DNA of 64,000 nucleotides, taken from positions 1,523,501 to 1,587,500 of the forward strand of contig NZ_CP094846.1 of NCBI RefSeq assembly GCF_022832975.1. Direction: 5' to 3'. Below the pieces are notes generated by a model. It searched no databases. It was not told the origin of the DNA and saw only the letters and a program-made list of their open reading frames with translations. The stretch's first letter is position 1, and the number at the start of each line of letters is the position of its first letter. This document shows, in pieces, positions 27,478 through 36,719 of this stretch. This stretch comes from Ornithobacterium rhinotracheale (GTDB lineage: Bacteria > Bacteroidota > Bacteroidia > Flavobacteriales > Weeksellaceae). Both the position numbers and the translations under genes were made by a program.

Positions 27478-28452
27478 TTAAATAAGTCCAAAACAATAAT
27501 TTAATTTTCTTTGATTTAAAGTATTTATTTTCACTTGTTTTCTTAGTTTTAAGATTTGGTCTTGTCTACCTAGGTATACATCTTCAGGGGTTAAATTATT
27601 TAAAGCTTCGTGATATCTTTGCGAGTTGTAATATTGCACAAATTTATCAATAGCCCTTTCGAGTTGCTCGGGAGCATAATAATGGTGTAATTTGACTACA
27701 TTTTTCATGGAACGATGATACCGCTCGATTTTCCCTTGTGTTTGCGGATGCAATGGTTTTCCATGTATGTGTCTAATTCCATAAGTGTTCATTAAGTAAT
27801 CTTTGAGCTCCTTAGCAATATAACAAGGTCCATTGTCGGAGAGCAACACTGGCGGTTGCCTTCTATTTTTTATTTTGGCTTTACTGATGGCGTTATCAAT
27901 GGTTCTTTTGACGTCTTGTGCAGTCATACTAGGACATAGTTCCCAATGAACGATATATCGGCTGTAGTCATCAATGACGGTGGATAAATAATACCATCCC
28001 CAACCGATAATTTTGAAATAAGTAAAATCCGTTTGCCACATTTGATGCACGAAATTGGTTTTGGAATGAAACTGATCTGCTGCCGCCAAGAACCTATGCG
28101 GTGTATCGGCCAATAATCCCTGTTTTTTCAAAATGCGATAAACGGATGATTCTGATATGAAAACGCCTTGTTCATCAATGAACCTTGTGGCAATGAGCCT
28201 TGGTGTTTCCTGGGGATATTGCAAGGCAATCTCAACGACCATTTGTTTGATTCTATCGGGAATGCTATTCCATTGTTGCTTTTGATTACGTTTCGCTTTA
28301 AGGCCATCAATACCATTTTGGCTGTAGGCGTGATACCAATTATAAAAGGTTCTTTTGTGAATGCCTAATTGCTTTAAAGTCCTATTAACGCCTAATTCAG
28401 AGTTTTTTACCACCTCTATAATCTCTGCTTTTTCTTCTGCCGTTAGTCTCAT
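27478..28452 (-). CDS. IS transposase OrfB, copy B
   Basis: This 324-aa DDE transposase is identical to that at 359-1333 (QTDFTYF, SDNGPCY, QGKIERYHRS). The -1 frame of orfA opens into it across the A8 run, so an OrfAB fusion can be made. Confidence 0.93.
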   Translation of the reverse strand: MRLTAEEKAEIIEVVKNSELGVNRTLKQLGIHKRTFYNWYHAYSQNGIDGLKAKRNQKQQWNSIPDRIKQMVVEIALQYPQETPRLIATRFIDEQGVFISESSVYRILKKQGLLADTPHRFLAAADQFHSKTNFVHQMWQTDFTYFKIIGWGWYYLSTVIDDYSRYIVHWELCPSMTAQDVKRTIDNAISKAKIKNRRQPPVLLSDNGPCYIAKELKDYLMNTYGIRHIHGKPLHPQTQGKIERYHRSMKNVVKLHHYYAPEQLERAIDKFVQYYNSQRYHEALNNLTPEDVYLGRQDQILKLRKQVKINTLNQRKLNYCFGLI

Positions 28453-28472
28453 ATATTTTTTAAATTGAGGGG

Positions 28473-28823
28473 TTAATCCAACAGATTTAAGCTTTTTTTT
28501 ACAATGTCATAACGAATAACCAAATCGGCCAAAGACTCCTTCAATACGGTATTTTCTCTGCGTAAATCTTTGACTTGCTCACTGGTAGCTTCTCTTGTTT
28601 CGTTACCCGAAAGACGTTTCTTTCCTGCTTCAATGAACTCTTTACTCCATTTGTAATAAGTAGCTTCGCTGATGCCATATTTTCTGCACAGCTCTGCTAC
28701 ACTGAGCTCTGCACGTAAGCCTTCCATGACGATTAAAATCTTTTGTTCTGCATTGTACACTTGGCGTGTATTACGGCGAACTTCTTTAATAAGCTTTTCG
28801 CTTTTTGTTTGTTTTTTTACCAT
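28473..28823 (-). CDS. IS transposase OrfA, copy B
   Basis: This is the complete 116-aa OrfA, starting MVKKQTKSEKLIKEVRR, with an HTH_Tnp_1 domain and a C-terminal zipper helix. It ends a few codons after the A8 slippery run. Confidence 0.93.
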   Translation of the reverse strand: MVKKQTKSEKLIKEVRRNTRQVYNAEQKILIVMEGLRAELSVAELCRKYGISEATYYKWSKEFIEAGKKRLSGNETREATSEQVKDLRRENTVLKESLADLVIRYDIVKKSLNLLD

Positions 28824-28914
28824 GTTCTAAGTGGTTTTTGTAAAGTTAGTTTTTTCTTTTTTTAACTATACTATTTTTAACCTAAACTGGTAAACTTTTT
28901 GCTGACGATTTACA

Positions 28915-29445
28915 GGTAGGGGTGCTATGGAGCTTTATGATGTTTTATCTCAAGTTGACTTTATTACGGGAACATTTAGTAAAACATTGGCTAATATAGG
29001 TGGTTTTTTTGTTTCAAATAATCCTGATATAGTATCTTATTTACGGTATCAATCCAGACAATACGCTTTTTCTGCTTCTGCCCCAGCAAGTGTTATTGGT
29101 GTAAAAAAAGCACTTGATTTAATTGATGAGGAACCTCATTGGAGAAATAAAATATGGGAAAATATAAACTATCTAAAAAAAGGGTTTGAAACTTTAGGAT
29201 TAAACATAGGTACAACAGAGTCTGCGATTATACCTGTTAAAATTGGAAATGTTGAGAAAAACAGTTTGGTAGGTAAAATGCTGTTAGAAAATGGAATTTA
29301 TACTAATCCAATTATGTATCCTGCTGTTTCCTTAAAGGATTCTAGGATAAGAATGAGTGTACTAGCTACGCATACTTTTGAACACCTAGATAAAGTTTTG
29401 AACACATTTGAACATATTGATAAAAAAATTAAAATATCTAAGTGA
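28915..29445 (+). pseudogene. PLP-dependent alpha-oxoamine synthase-like enzyme, 5' end lost at IS copy B
   Basis: Only the C-terminal half (about 175 aa) remains. GTFSKTLANIGGF carries the Lys that binds pyridoxal phosphate in alpha-oxoamine synthases (8-amino-7-oxononanoate synthase, glycine C-acetyltransferase, serine palmitoyltransferase, CqsA). The frame is open upstream (GRGAMELYD) into the IS end at 28914, so the N-terminal half was removed. The product cannot be predicted. A TetR gene follows. Confidence 0.8.
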
Positions 29446-29458
29446 TTTTTTAAAAAAG

Positions 29459-30121
29459 ATGGAGAAAAAAAATCAAGAAAAAAGAAAAAGATATTCTGGA
29501 TCTATTAGAGATAAAGCAAGAACTCAAAAAAACCTTATTGAAGCCGTTGGTAAAGTATTAGAAAGTCAGGGTTATACAGGTTTAAAGAGTGCTAAGAATA
29601 TTGCAGATGTTGCTGGAGTTGATAAAAGACTTATATGGACTTATTTTAATGGAGTCGAAAACTTAGTAGAAGAATATATAAAAAAGAATGAATTTTGGAA
29701 AGAAGGACTTTCAAATGAATTGCTTAATAGACTTTTGACTAAGGCAGAAGATTTAGATAATGAAAAAATGATTTTTCTTTTGAAAAGCCACTTTGAGAAA
29801 TTCAGAGATGATACGGCTCTACAAAAAATAATCACTTGGGAAATTAGTGAAGAAAATGAGATGTTAAGAAAGGTAGCCGACCGTAGAGAGCAGCTTGGTG
29901 AACAGCTATTTTCTTTAATAGACGAAAAATTTGCTAAATCTAACATAGATATTAGAGGTGTTGTTGCTTTATTATTAGGAGGAACATATTATCTTAATCT
30001 ACACGCTAAAGCTAATGGTAGTTTATTTTGTGGTATTGATTTGAATACAGAGGAAGGAAAAAATTCAATCTTAAATGCTATCGAATTCACCGTAAATTCT
30101 TCTTTTGATAAATTAAAATAA
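29459..30121 (+). CDS. TetR/AcrR-family transcriptional regulator
   Basis: I start at 29459 (MEKKNQEKRKRYSG), giving 220 aa. The longer frame from 29408 lies inside the preceding gene. The N-terminal HTH reads TGLKSAKNIADVAGVDKRLIWTYFNGVENLVEEYI, typical of TetR regulators. The C-terminal ligand domain is of unknown specificity. It probably regulated the neighbouring alpha-oxoamine synthase operon before that was cut. A 52-aa zinc-ribbon gene and a terminator follow. Confidence 0.87.
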   Translation: MEKKNQEKRKRYSGSIRDKARTQKNLIEAVGKVLESQGYTGLKSAKNIADVAGVDKRLIWTYFNGVENLVEEYIKKNEFWKEGLSNELLNRLLTKAEDLDNEKMIFLLKSHFEKFRDDTALQKIITWEISEENEMLRKVADRREQLGEQLFSLIDEKFAKSNIDIRGVVALLLGGTYYLNLHAKANGSLFCGIDLNTEEGKNSILNAIEFTVNSSFDKLK

Positions 30122-30125
30122 CATA

Positions 30126-30284
30126 ATGGCAGAGTTTTGTAAAGAATGTGCTCGTAAAATAGGAGTCTCTTTTGATGGTTATCCTGTGTTTTGTGAAGGG
30201 TGTGGCATTTATATTGAACACTCGCCACTTAAACAGTACATTATGAATCAAATAGATATGTTTATAAAACTTATCAAACAATAA
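30126..30284 (+). CDS. 52-aa zinc-ribbon protein
   Basis: The frame begins MAEFCKECARKIG 4 bp after the TetR stop and ends before the terminator at 30290. Two CxxC pairs (C5/C8 and C23/C26) form a four-Cys zinc ribbon. Position and spacing indicate it belongs to the TetR operon. Its function is unknown. Confidence 0.7.
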   Translation: MAEFCKECARKIGVSFDGYPVFCEGCGIYIEHSPLKQYIMNQIDMFIKLIKQ

Positions 30285-30289
30285 ATATT

Positions 30290-30334
30290 AAAATCCGACT
30301 TTGCTTGCATCTTGTAAAGTCGGATTTTTTTTTT
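30290..30334. terminator. Rho-independent terminator shared by convergent genes
   Basis: AAAATCCGACTTT (30290-30302) pairs with AAAGTCGGATTTT (30316-30328), followed by a long T-run. It ends the TetR/zinc-ribbon operon. The minus-strand helicase remnant ends at its right edge. Confidence 0.85.
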
Positions 30335-32486
30335 ACATCTTAAACTTTCTACCAAGTGGTGTTATCTCTTTTTTCGGAGGTTGAACGGTTTCGTCTTTAA
30401 TTTTTGGTGCTTCTTGGCTTTCATCTAATGATTTGTCAGTATTTTCACCTATCGACAAATGAATTTTCCGTTCAATAGAGATCAGTTCATTTTTAAGCTC
30501 CGAGAGTTCCTTTTCTTTACTCCATTTACTATTTACCACTTGTTGAAGTATTGGTAAGTCTTCAGTAATTTTTTTAAGCTCTTTTTCATTATCATTAATA
30601 AGGTTTGGAATCTTTTCCAAAGCCTTAATAAAGCTCATTGCGGCCAATTTGGGATCTTGTGCCAGTTTTCCGTTGTTATGCGTATAACGAATGCCACCTT
30701 CTCCTTTCACAAAGAAACGATTTTGACGAATGTCCACCCCTTCTTTTATCGTGAGTTCTGTTTTAACCAAAACTTGAAAACCATATATATTCCCAAGCTC
30801 TTCATAATCGCCTTTTGTTCGTGCTTTTTTAGCATAGGCAGTTAGTTTTTCGCCTAATTGTTCCAAACTTGCACCTTGTGATATTCCATCTAATTGCAAA
30901 GCATTAACAAAATCTCCATTGGGCAGTTTCTTGGCTCTTGCATTGAAATTATCCCAATCTGTTTTTAATCTCATCAACCTATTCTCTGCAGCTTCTTTAT
31001 TTTCTACTAATGTTTCCAACTTAAATCGTGAGGAAGATTTATTTCGCATAAAAGCCTGGCGTTCGCTTTCCAAAGCGGTTATTTTCTTTTCCACTTTAGC
31101 TTTATCCAATAAATCGGTATTTCCAGAAAGAATTGCTACATATTCTGAAAAATTCATTCCAGACTGTTCGTCCATACTCCCTTCATCAATGGTTCGTTTC
31201 CCTAGTTTATTGGATTTAAGTTGGTCGATAAAGAGTTGTTTATTGAAAAGTAGATTGAATTTATAAGAATCCAGAGATTTTTCCACAGCATAGATGATTA
31301 CATCCACTTTGTTGCCTGCAAAATATTTAGCCACTTCATTCCCTTTTCGTATGGCTCTACCATCTCGTTGTTGTAAATCACTAGGTCTCCAGGGCGTATC
31401 CAGATGATGAACAGCTACGGCTCTTTTTTGAGCATTGACACCTGTACCGAGCATATCGGTAGAACCAAATAGCACACGGATTTTCCCCTCATTGGTATCG
31501 GCGATGAGCTTTTTTCGTAATTTATCGTTTTTAGCTTCTTGGATAAAACGAATCTCTTGTGGCGGAATGCCGTAATCTTCTACCAATTTTCGTTTAATTT
31601 CAGAGTAAGGATTCCATTCATTAGGTTTGTAAGTTCCTAAATCTGAAAACACAAACTGCGTCCCCTTTTGAGCCTTGTATTTTTCGTAATATTCATAGAT
31701 TTTCTTAGCACAATGAGAGGCTTTATTATCAGGGTGGTCATCATATTTACTATCAACCAATCGCATGTCTAATGACATCTTTCGTGCATAATCTGTTGCA
31801 ATTAGCATTTTAGCTTTTTCCTCTCGTTGAGACAGGGGTTCTCTTCCTAGTAATGAAGCATCTCCATTTTGAGCAAATTTCATTAATTTTTCAATAAAAA
31901 CTTCTTGCTCGGGGGTAGGTGGAATATTATATAAAATCTCATTTTTTTCAGGACGGTCGATACCGATATCCTTGGCGGTTCGATAGTCTGTGATTTCCGA
32001 ATAAAATTGTGCTAATTCTGGAACTTTGATAAAATAGCGGAAGCGTTCTTTTTGTACAATATTATTCGCCACTGAAAATTCGTAATCAGTAGTTTTACGA
32101 GCATAGATAGCTGCCCAAGCATCAAAACAAGTAATACCTTGTTTCTCTAGTGCTTTGGGACGTAGATATTTGAATAGTAAATAAAGTTCCGTTAAGGAGT
32201 TAGAGATGGTAGTACCCGAGAGAAAGGTAGCTCCTAAGTCTTTACCAGACCTTTTTTGAATGGTGCGAATGGCAAACAATAAATTTATTGCCTTTTGGCT
32301 ACCTTGCATATTTCCAAGCCCTGCTACGCGATCATGTCGTGTATTGAACATCAGGTTTTTAAACTTATGGCTCTCATCAACCAACAAATGATCAATTCCC
32401 ATCATTTGAAAATCGACAATATCATCCTTACGATTTTCAATATCGTGGCGTATGGTTTTTAGTTTAACTTCTAAGTTTTCTTTTCA
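30333..32486 (-). pseudogene. ICE helicase/N6-methylase giant gene, C-terminal remnant
   Basis: The reading frame is open from an in-frame TGA at about 32484. The first homologous residues are [20 protein letters not shown], and the first ATG is at 32405. The fragment keeps the SF2 helicase DExH-type box ([11 protein letters not shown]), SGTTISNS, and the helicase-C region ([24 protein letters not shown]). It lacks the N-terminal methylase domain and the Walker A motif. The N-terminus of the same gene survives at 34439-34639, with an R-M module between the two pieces. The original protein probably exceeded 1500 aa. Confidence 0.85.
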
Positions 32487-32532
32487 TCCAACAAATAGTC
32501 AAATTTGAAAAAAAAGTGGAATTTTCTTTATT

Positions 32533-33591
32533 TTATAGAAAAGAAGATTTGCTTTTATTTTTTAAATCAATAAATTCGTAACTTGGCTTAGGGATAAATA
32601 AATCAATATTAATTGTTTCTATTTTATCCATTGTTGCATTAATGGCATGTTCAGATTCATCAATGCCAATCCAATATCTTCCATTATTATGAGCTGCTTT
32701 TAATGTTGTTCCAGATCCACAAAAACAATCTAAGACAATACTTCCTTTTTGAGAAGAAGTCCGAACAATTAAATCTAATAAATCTAAATTCTTCTCGGTG
32801 GGATAAGTAGGATATTGAGGATCTTTATATTCCCAAATATCTTGAACTCTTTTTCCCTCTCGTTCATCTGCAAAAATAATCTTTCTAGGGTTTCCTGTTC
32901 TAGACCATTCAATCAATCCCTCCTTATCCCATTCTTCTAAAGTTTCGATATCTGTTCTCCAATGTCTTCCTTTAGGAGGCATAATACCTTTGAATAGTTG
33001 GTTCGATTTCCCTTTTTCTGTTTCCCCAGGAGCATGAATTGGTACTGTAGTATAACGTCTACCTTGTTCGTTTTTTTTAGGAAATAGCTTTTCTAAATCT
33101 TTATCTGTATATTTTTCTCTAGGCTCATTCCAAATAGGCTTATCTGACTTCGAATAAAATAGTATCAGATCTTTCATATTTCCATAACCTATTCGATTAA
33201 AGTTTTTAGGGTTACATTTAATACGAGTTATGTCATTTCTGAAATTATTTATACCAAAAATTTCATCCATTAAAATTTTAACATAGTGTCCTATCTTATA
33301 GTCAATATGTAAGTAAATAGATCCCTGTTCAGAGAGTAAATCCCTTAAAAGAATTAGTCTTTTTTTTATAAAATCAAGAAAGTCATCACCTAATAGTTTA
33401 TCTGAATAAGCAATGTTCCCTTTTCTAGAATTACTAATTGTAGAGGCTCTCCCTTCTGTAATCATAAAATTACTACCTGTCGCAAAGGGAGGATCAATGT
33501 AAACGAGGTCTACTTTCCCTTTCAATTTCCTATCTTCTAGTAGATAATGAAGTCCATTTATATTATTTCCTTTGATGAGTAAATTTTTCAT
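32533..33591 (-). CDS. Beta-class type II DNA methyltransferase
   Basis: In this 352-aa protein motif IV (DPPF, residues 33-36) precedes the SAM-binding motif I (FCGSGTT, near residue 292). This is the beta-class order and suggests N6-adenine or N4-cytosine methylation. It lies 3 bp downstream of the endonuclease gene. It lacks regions typical of type III Mod subunits and is short, which favours a simple type II enzyme. The sequence recognised is not predictable here. Confidence 0.9.
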   Translation of the reverse strand: MKNLLIKGNNINGLHYLLEDRKLKGKVDLVYIDPPFATGSNFMITEGRASTISNSRKGNIAYSDKLLGDDFLDFIKKRLILLRDLLSEQGSIYLHIDYKIGHYVKILMDEIFGINNFRNDITRIKCNPKNFNRIGYGNMKDLILFYSKSDKPIWNEPREKYTDKDLEKLFPKKNEQGRRYTTVPIHAPGETEKGKSNQLFKGIMPPKGRHWRTDIETLEEWDKEGLIEWSRTGNPRKIIFADEREGKRVQDIWEYKDPQYPTYPTEKNLDLLDLIVRTSSQKGSIVLDCFCGSGTTLKAAHNNGRYWIGIDESEHAINATMDKIETINIDLFIPKPSYEFIDLKNKSKSSFL

Positions 33592-33594
33592 TTG

Positions 33595-34398
33595 TTATAT
33601 TTGATATAAAAATTCTCTAAGTACTAATGCGCTTAAAATATTCTCATTTTTATAGGTCTCTGTGATAGCCTTATACATTTTGTTTCTTCCTTTTATAAAT
33701 AAAACACCGTCTAATATAGCAATTTTTATAGCATTCACATCTTTCGTTTGAATAGTCTGAATAGCATCATTAAATTGAGCATTTTGATGACCGCCAAAAT
33801 CTGTTAAAAACTTGGCTTCTCCTATTACATATTTTTTATTAAAACGTCCTACAAAATCTAATCCTTTATTATGATTATACCCCAAATATTCTCTGGCAAA
33901 TTTCATCATTCCCGCATCACCTGCATCAAGAATTGCATCATCTTCATTATCCATAAAATCACATAGTTTAACAGGCTCTATTCCAAGTGATTTGTTTCTT
34001 AACCAATTCCTAAACATAGGTCCAATTTGCCTATTAGTTTCTTTAGGTTCACTACATCTCTCGAATATTTTGTCTATTCCCATCTCATATAAACGCCCAC
34101 ATATTCGATTAACTGTTCGTGGATTTCTTGTAATTGCCGTTTTATCTCTTTTCAAATATGCTATATAACTATCCTTAATAGGGAAAAGGTCAAGTTTTAA
34201 CAATTCTGTAATCAAGGTAGCGTTATCTTTTTTATCAAAAGCCTCTTCTATATCCTTCCAAAGGATTTCATTTATACCTCTAATTCCATCAGGAATTGTT
34301 GGGTAGACTTGAAATAAATCATCTAAATATGATCTTTGATTTGCATATTCAATACTAAGTTTTGTCCAGTGATTCATGATTTTACTATAAAAATTCAT
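33595..34398 (-). CDS. Type II restriction endonuclease (PD-(D/E)XK, possibly Tsp45I-like)
   Basis: This 267-aa protein's active site is visible as KGLDFVG (D181) followed by YVIGEAKFLTD (E194, K196), a PD-(D/E)XK nuclease core. The overall shape recalls Tsp45I-type enzymes, but that family assignment is from memory and tentative. MNHWTKLS at residue 8 is an alternative start. The gene and its methylase sit inside the disrupted ICE helicase gene. R precedes M in the operon, the reverse of the HincII-like pair. Confidence 0.82.
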   Translation of the reverse strand: MNFYSKIMNHWTKLSIEYANQRSYLDDLFQVYPTIPDGIRGINEILWKDIEEAFDKKDNATLITELLKLDLFPIKDSYIAYLKRDKTAITRNPRTVNRICGRLYEMGIDKIFERCSEPKETNRQIGPMFRNWLRNKSLGIEPVKLCDFMDNEDDAILDAGDAGMMKFAREYLGYNHNKGLDFVGRFNKKYVIGEAKFLTDFGGHQNAQFNDAIQTIQTKDVNAIKIAILDGVLFIKGRNKMYKAITETYKNENILSALVLREFLYQI

Positions 34399-34438
34399 TT
34401 ACAAAAGTACAAAACTTATAATTAATTTTAAAATACAT

Positions 34439-34639
34439 TTGGTTGGATTTTGTCCAACTCTGAATATCTCTATAGTCATTAGCAGGATTTAGAATGAATT
34501 TTAGTCCCCCAAAACCTGAATATTGTTTTAAGATTTCTTTTTCAGCATTAGTAGCAAGTCGCTTTTCTTGGTCTAATTGAAAAGCAACTTGTAAGGCTTG
34601 AATGTTTTGTTCTAAATGTAGTTTCTTATTGAACGCCAT
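34439..34639 (-). pseudogene. ICE helicase/N6-methylase giant gene, N-terminal remnant
   Basis: It starts at 34639 (MAFNKKLHLEQNIQALQ), overlapping the 3' end of the DUF1896 gene as in intact elements. It continues through ILKQYSGFGGLKFI...YRDIQSWTKS to about 34440 and then enters non-homologous sequence that ends at 34385. Only about 67 of the original residues remain. The other end of the gene is at 30333-32486. Confidence 0.8.
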
Positions 34640-34815
34640 TTTCCTCAATCCATATTTGAATTTGTCCTGTCAATTCTGTGTAAAGTTGATCGTATTCGGG
34701 ACTGTCCTCAAAATCTTTGTGTATTGTAAATCGTCAGCAAAAAGTTTACCAGTTTAGGTTAAAAATAGTATAGTTAAAAAAAGAAAAAACTAACTTTACA
34801 AAAACCACTTAGAAC

Positions 34816-35166
34816 ATGGTAAAAAAACAAACAAAAAGCGAAAAGCTTATTAAAGAAGTTCGCCGTAATACACGCCAAGTGTACAATGCAGAACAAAAGA
34901 TTTTAATCGTCATGGAAGGCTTACGTGCAGAGCTCAGTGTAGCAGAGCTGTGCAGAAAATATGGCATCAGCGAAGCTACTTATTACAAATGGAGTAAAGA
35001 GTTCATTGAAGCAGGAAAGAAACGTCTTTCGGGTAACGAAACAAGAGAAGCTACCAGTGAGCAAGTCAAAGATTTACGCAGAGAAAATACCGTATTGAAG
35101 GAGTCTTTGGCCGATTTGGTTATTCGTTATGACATTGTAAAAAAAAGCTTAAATCTGTTGGATTAA
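34816..35166 (+). CDS. IS transposase OrfA, copy C
   Basis: This 116-aa HTH protein is identical to copy B. The A8 run near its 3' end allows the -1 shift into orfB. Confidence 0.93.
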   Translation: MVKKQTKSEKLIKEVRRNTRQVYNAEQKILIVMEGLRAELSVAELCRKYGISEATYYKWSKEFIEAGKKRLSGNETREATSEQVKDLRRENTVLKESLADLVIRYDIVKKSLNLLD

Positions 35167-35186
35167 CCCCTCAATTTAAAAAATAT

Positions 35187-36161
35187 ATGAGACTAACGGC
35201 AGAAGAAAAAGCAGAGATTATAGAGGTGGTAAAAAACTCTGAATTAGGCGTTAATAGGACTTTAAAGCAATTAGGCATTCACAAAAGAACCTTTTATAAT
35301 TGGTATCACGCCTACAGCCAAAATGGTATTGATGGCCTTAAAGCGAAACGTAATCAAAAGCAACAATGGAATAGCATTCCCGATAGAATCAAACAAATGG
35401 TCGTTGAGATTGCCTTGCAATATCCCCAGGAAACACCAAGGCTCATTGCCACAAGGTTCATTGATGAACAAGGCGTTTTCATATCAGAATCATCCGTTTA
35501 TCGCATTTTGAAAAAACAGGGATTATTGGCCGATACACCGCATAGGTTCTTGGCGGCAGCAGATCAGTTTCATTCCAAAACCAATTTCGTGCATCAAATG
35601 TGGCAAACGGATTTTACTTATTTCAAAATTATCGGTTGGGGATGGTATTATTTATCCACCGTCATTGATGACTACAGCCGATATATCGTTCATTGGGAAC
35701 TATGTCCTAGTATGACTGCACAAGACGTCAAAAGAACCATTGATAACGCCATCAGTAAAGCCAAAATAAAAAATAGAAGGCAACCGCCAGTGTTGCTCTC
35801 CGACAATGGACCTTGTTATATTGCTAAGGAGCTCAAAGATTACTTAATGAACACTTATGGAATTAGACACATACATGGAAAACCATTGCATCCGCAAACA
35901 CAAGGGAAAATCGAGCGGTATCATCGTTCCATGAAAAATGTAGTCAAATTACACCATTATTATGCTCCCGAGCAACTCGAAAGGGCTATTGATAAATTTG
36001 TGCAATATTACAACTCGCAAAGATATCACGAAGCTTTAAATAATTTAACCCCTGAAGATGTATACCTAGGTAGACAAGACCAAATCTTAAAACTAAGAAA
36101 ACAAGTGAAAATAAATACTTTAAATCAAAGAAAATTAAATTATTGTTTTGGACTTATTTAA
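35187..36161 (+). CDS. IS transposase OrfB, copy C
   Basis: This 324-aa DDE transposase is identical to copies A and B, with the same DDE motifs. Confidence 0.93.
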   Translation: MRLTAEEKAEIIEVVKNSELGVNRTLKQLGIHKRTFYNWYHAYSQNGIDGLKAKRNQKQQWNSIPDRIKQMVVEIALQYPQETPRLIATRFIDEQGVFISESSVYRILKKQGLLADTPHRFLAAADQFHSKTNFVHQMWQTDFTYFKIIGWGWYYLSTVIDDYSRYIVHWELCPSMTAQDVKRTIDNAISKAKIKNRRQPPVLLSDNGPCYIAKELKDYLMNTYGIRHIHGKPLHPQTQGKIERYHRSMKNVVKLHHYYAPEQLERAIDKFVQYYNSQRYHEALNNLTPEDVYLGRQDQILKLRKQVKINTLNQRKLNYCFGLI

Positions 36162-36189
36162 TTGTTTACTATATTAGCCTCAGTAAACT

Positions 36190-36564
36190 TTAGTTTGACG
36201 ACGTACACTCAAAATCTTTGTGTATGTTGTAGTCTTCAAAAACTTCTACACAGTACGGAAACATTTTTAAAGCAAATGAGCGTAATTCATTGTCTGGTAT
36301 TTCTCTATCAAACTCATTACTTACTACGCTATATACCATATCAAAAGGGGAAAAGTACAAACCTTCAAATAAGATTTCATTTGCGATTCGACGACATTCT
36401 AGCACATCATTTCCCGCTTCAAACGCATTTTGATATGCCTGTGCAGCTAAATCCCCCCTTGCTTGGATAAATTCCTCATCAGATGCCAGATTAGGGAAAC
36501 TGGTATTTAATAATTCCTTTAATCGTAATTCGTAATACGAAATTTCTTTTTCTTGTGTTGCCAT
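36190..36564 (-). pseudogene. DUF1896 ICE protein, interrupted by IS copy C
   Basis: The 5' part encodes about 119 native residues (SYYELRLKELLNTSFP, GLYFSPFDMVYSVVSNEFDRE), then CTSSN and a stop from the IS. The native 3' end lies on the far side of the IS (about 34634-34724, reading FEDSPEYDQLYTELTGQIQIWIEENGVQ). There it overlaps the start of the helicase gene. DUF1896 proteins are always found just before that helicase on Bacteroidetes elements; their function is unknown. Confidence 0.85.
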
Positions 36565-36719
36565 AATTTTTATATTTATTAAATTTTATCTATGTATTTG
36601 CATTGATACTCACTTTTTGAGTATGAACGCAAACATTTCAAATAATAAGGTTTAGATGATTATCTATTGACGGCATTTATCGCCGTTAAATATTCATTGC
36701 TTAAACCAATTGTTTTAGA

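Larger units (their letters stand above)
27432..28914 (-). mobile_element. IS3-type insertion sequence, complete copy B
   Basis: This 1483-bp copy is in minus orientation. Imperfect terminal repeats run TGTAAATCGTCAGCAAAAAG (left end, near 28914) and TGTACGTCGTCAAACTAAAG (right end, from 27432). The flanks are unrelated: a truncated ParB-like gene on one side and a 5'-truncated aminotransferase gene on the other. No target duplication is seen, so this copy probably marks a deletion or recombination between IS copies. Confidence 0.93.
34725..36207 (+). mobile_element. IS3-type insertion sequence, complete copy C
   Basis: This 1483-bp copy is in plus orientation, inserted in the 3' part of the DUF1896 gene. 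An 18-bp direct repeat, CTCAAAATCTTTGTGTAT, flanks it (34707-34724 and 36208-36225). Joining the flanks across one copy of the repeat restores the DUF1896 frame, so this is a simple insertion. The repeat is far longer than the 3-5 bp usual for IS3-family elements. Confidence 0.95.

Noticed and set aside
29408-29458. Upstream start for the TetR gene
   Set aside because: It lies within the 3' end of the preceding gene and encodes a non-family leader; MEKKNQ at 29459 fits TetR proteins.
27432-36207. IS copies B and C as a composite transposon moving 28915-34724
   Set aside because: Only copy C shows a target duplication, and it belongs to copy C alone; the pair has no common outer duplication.
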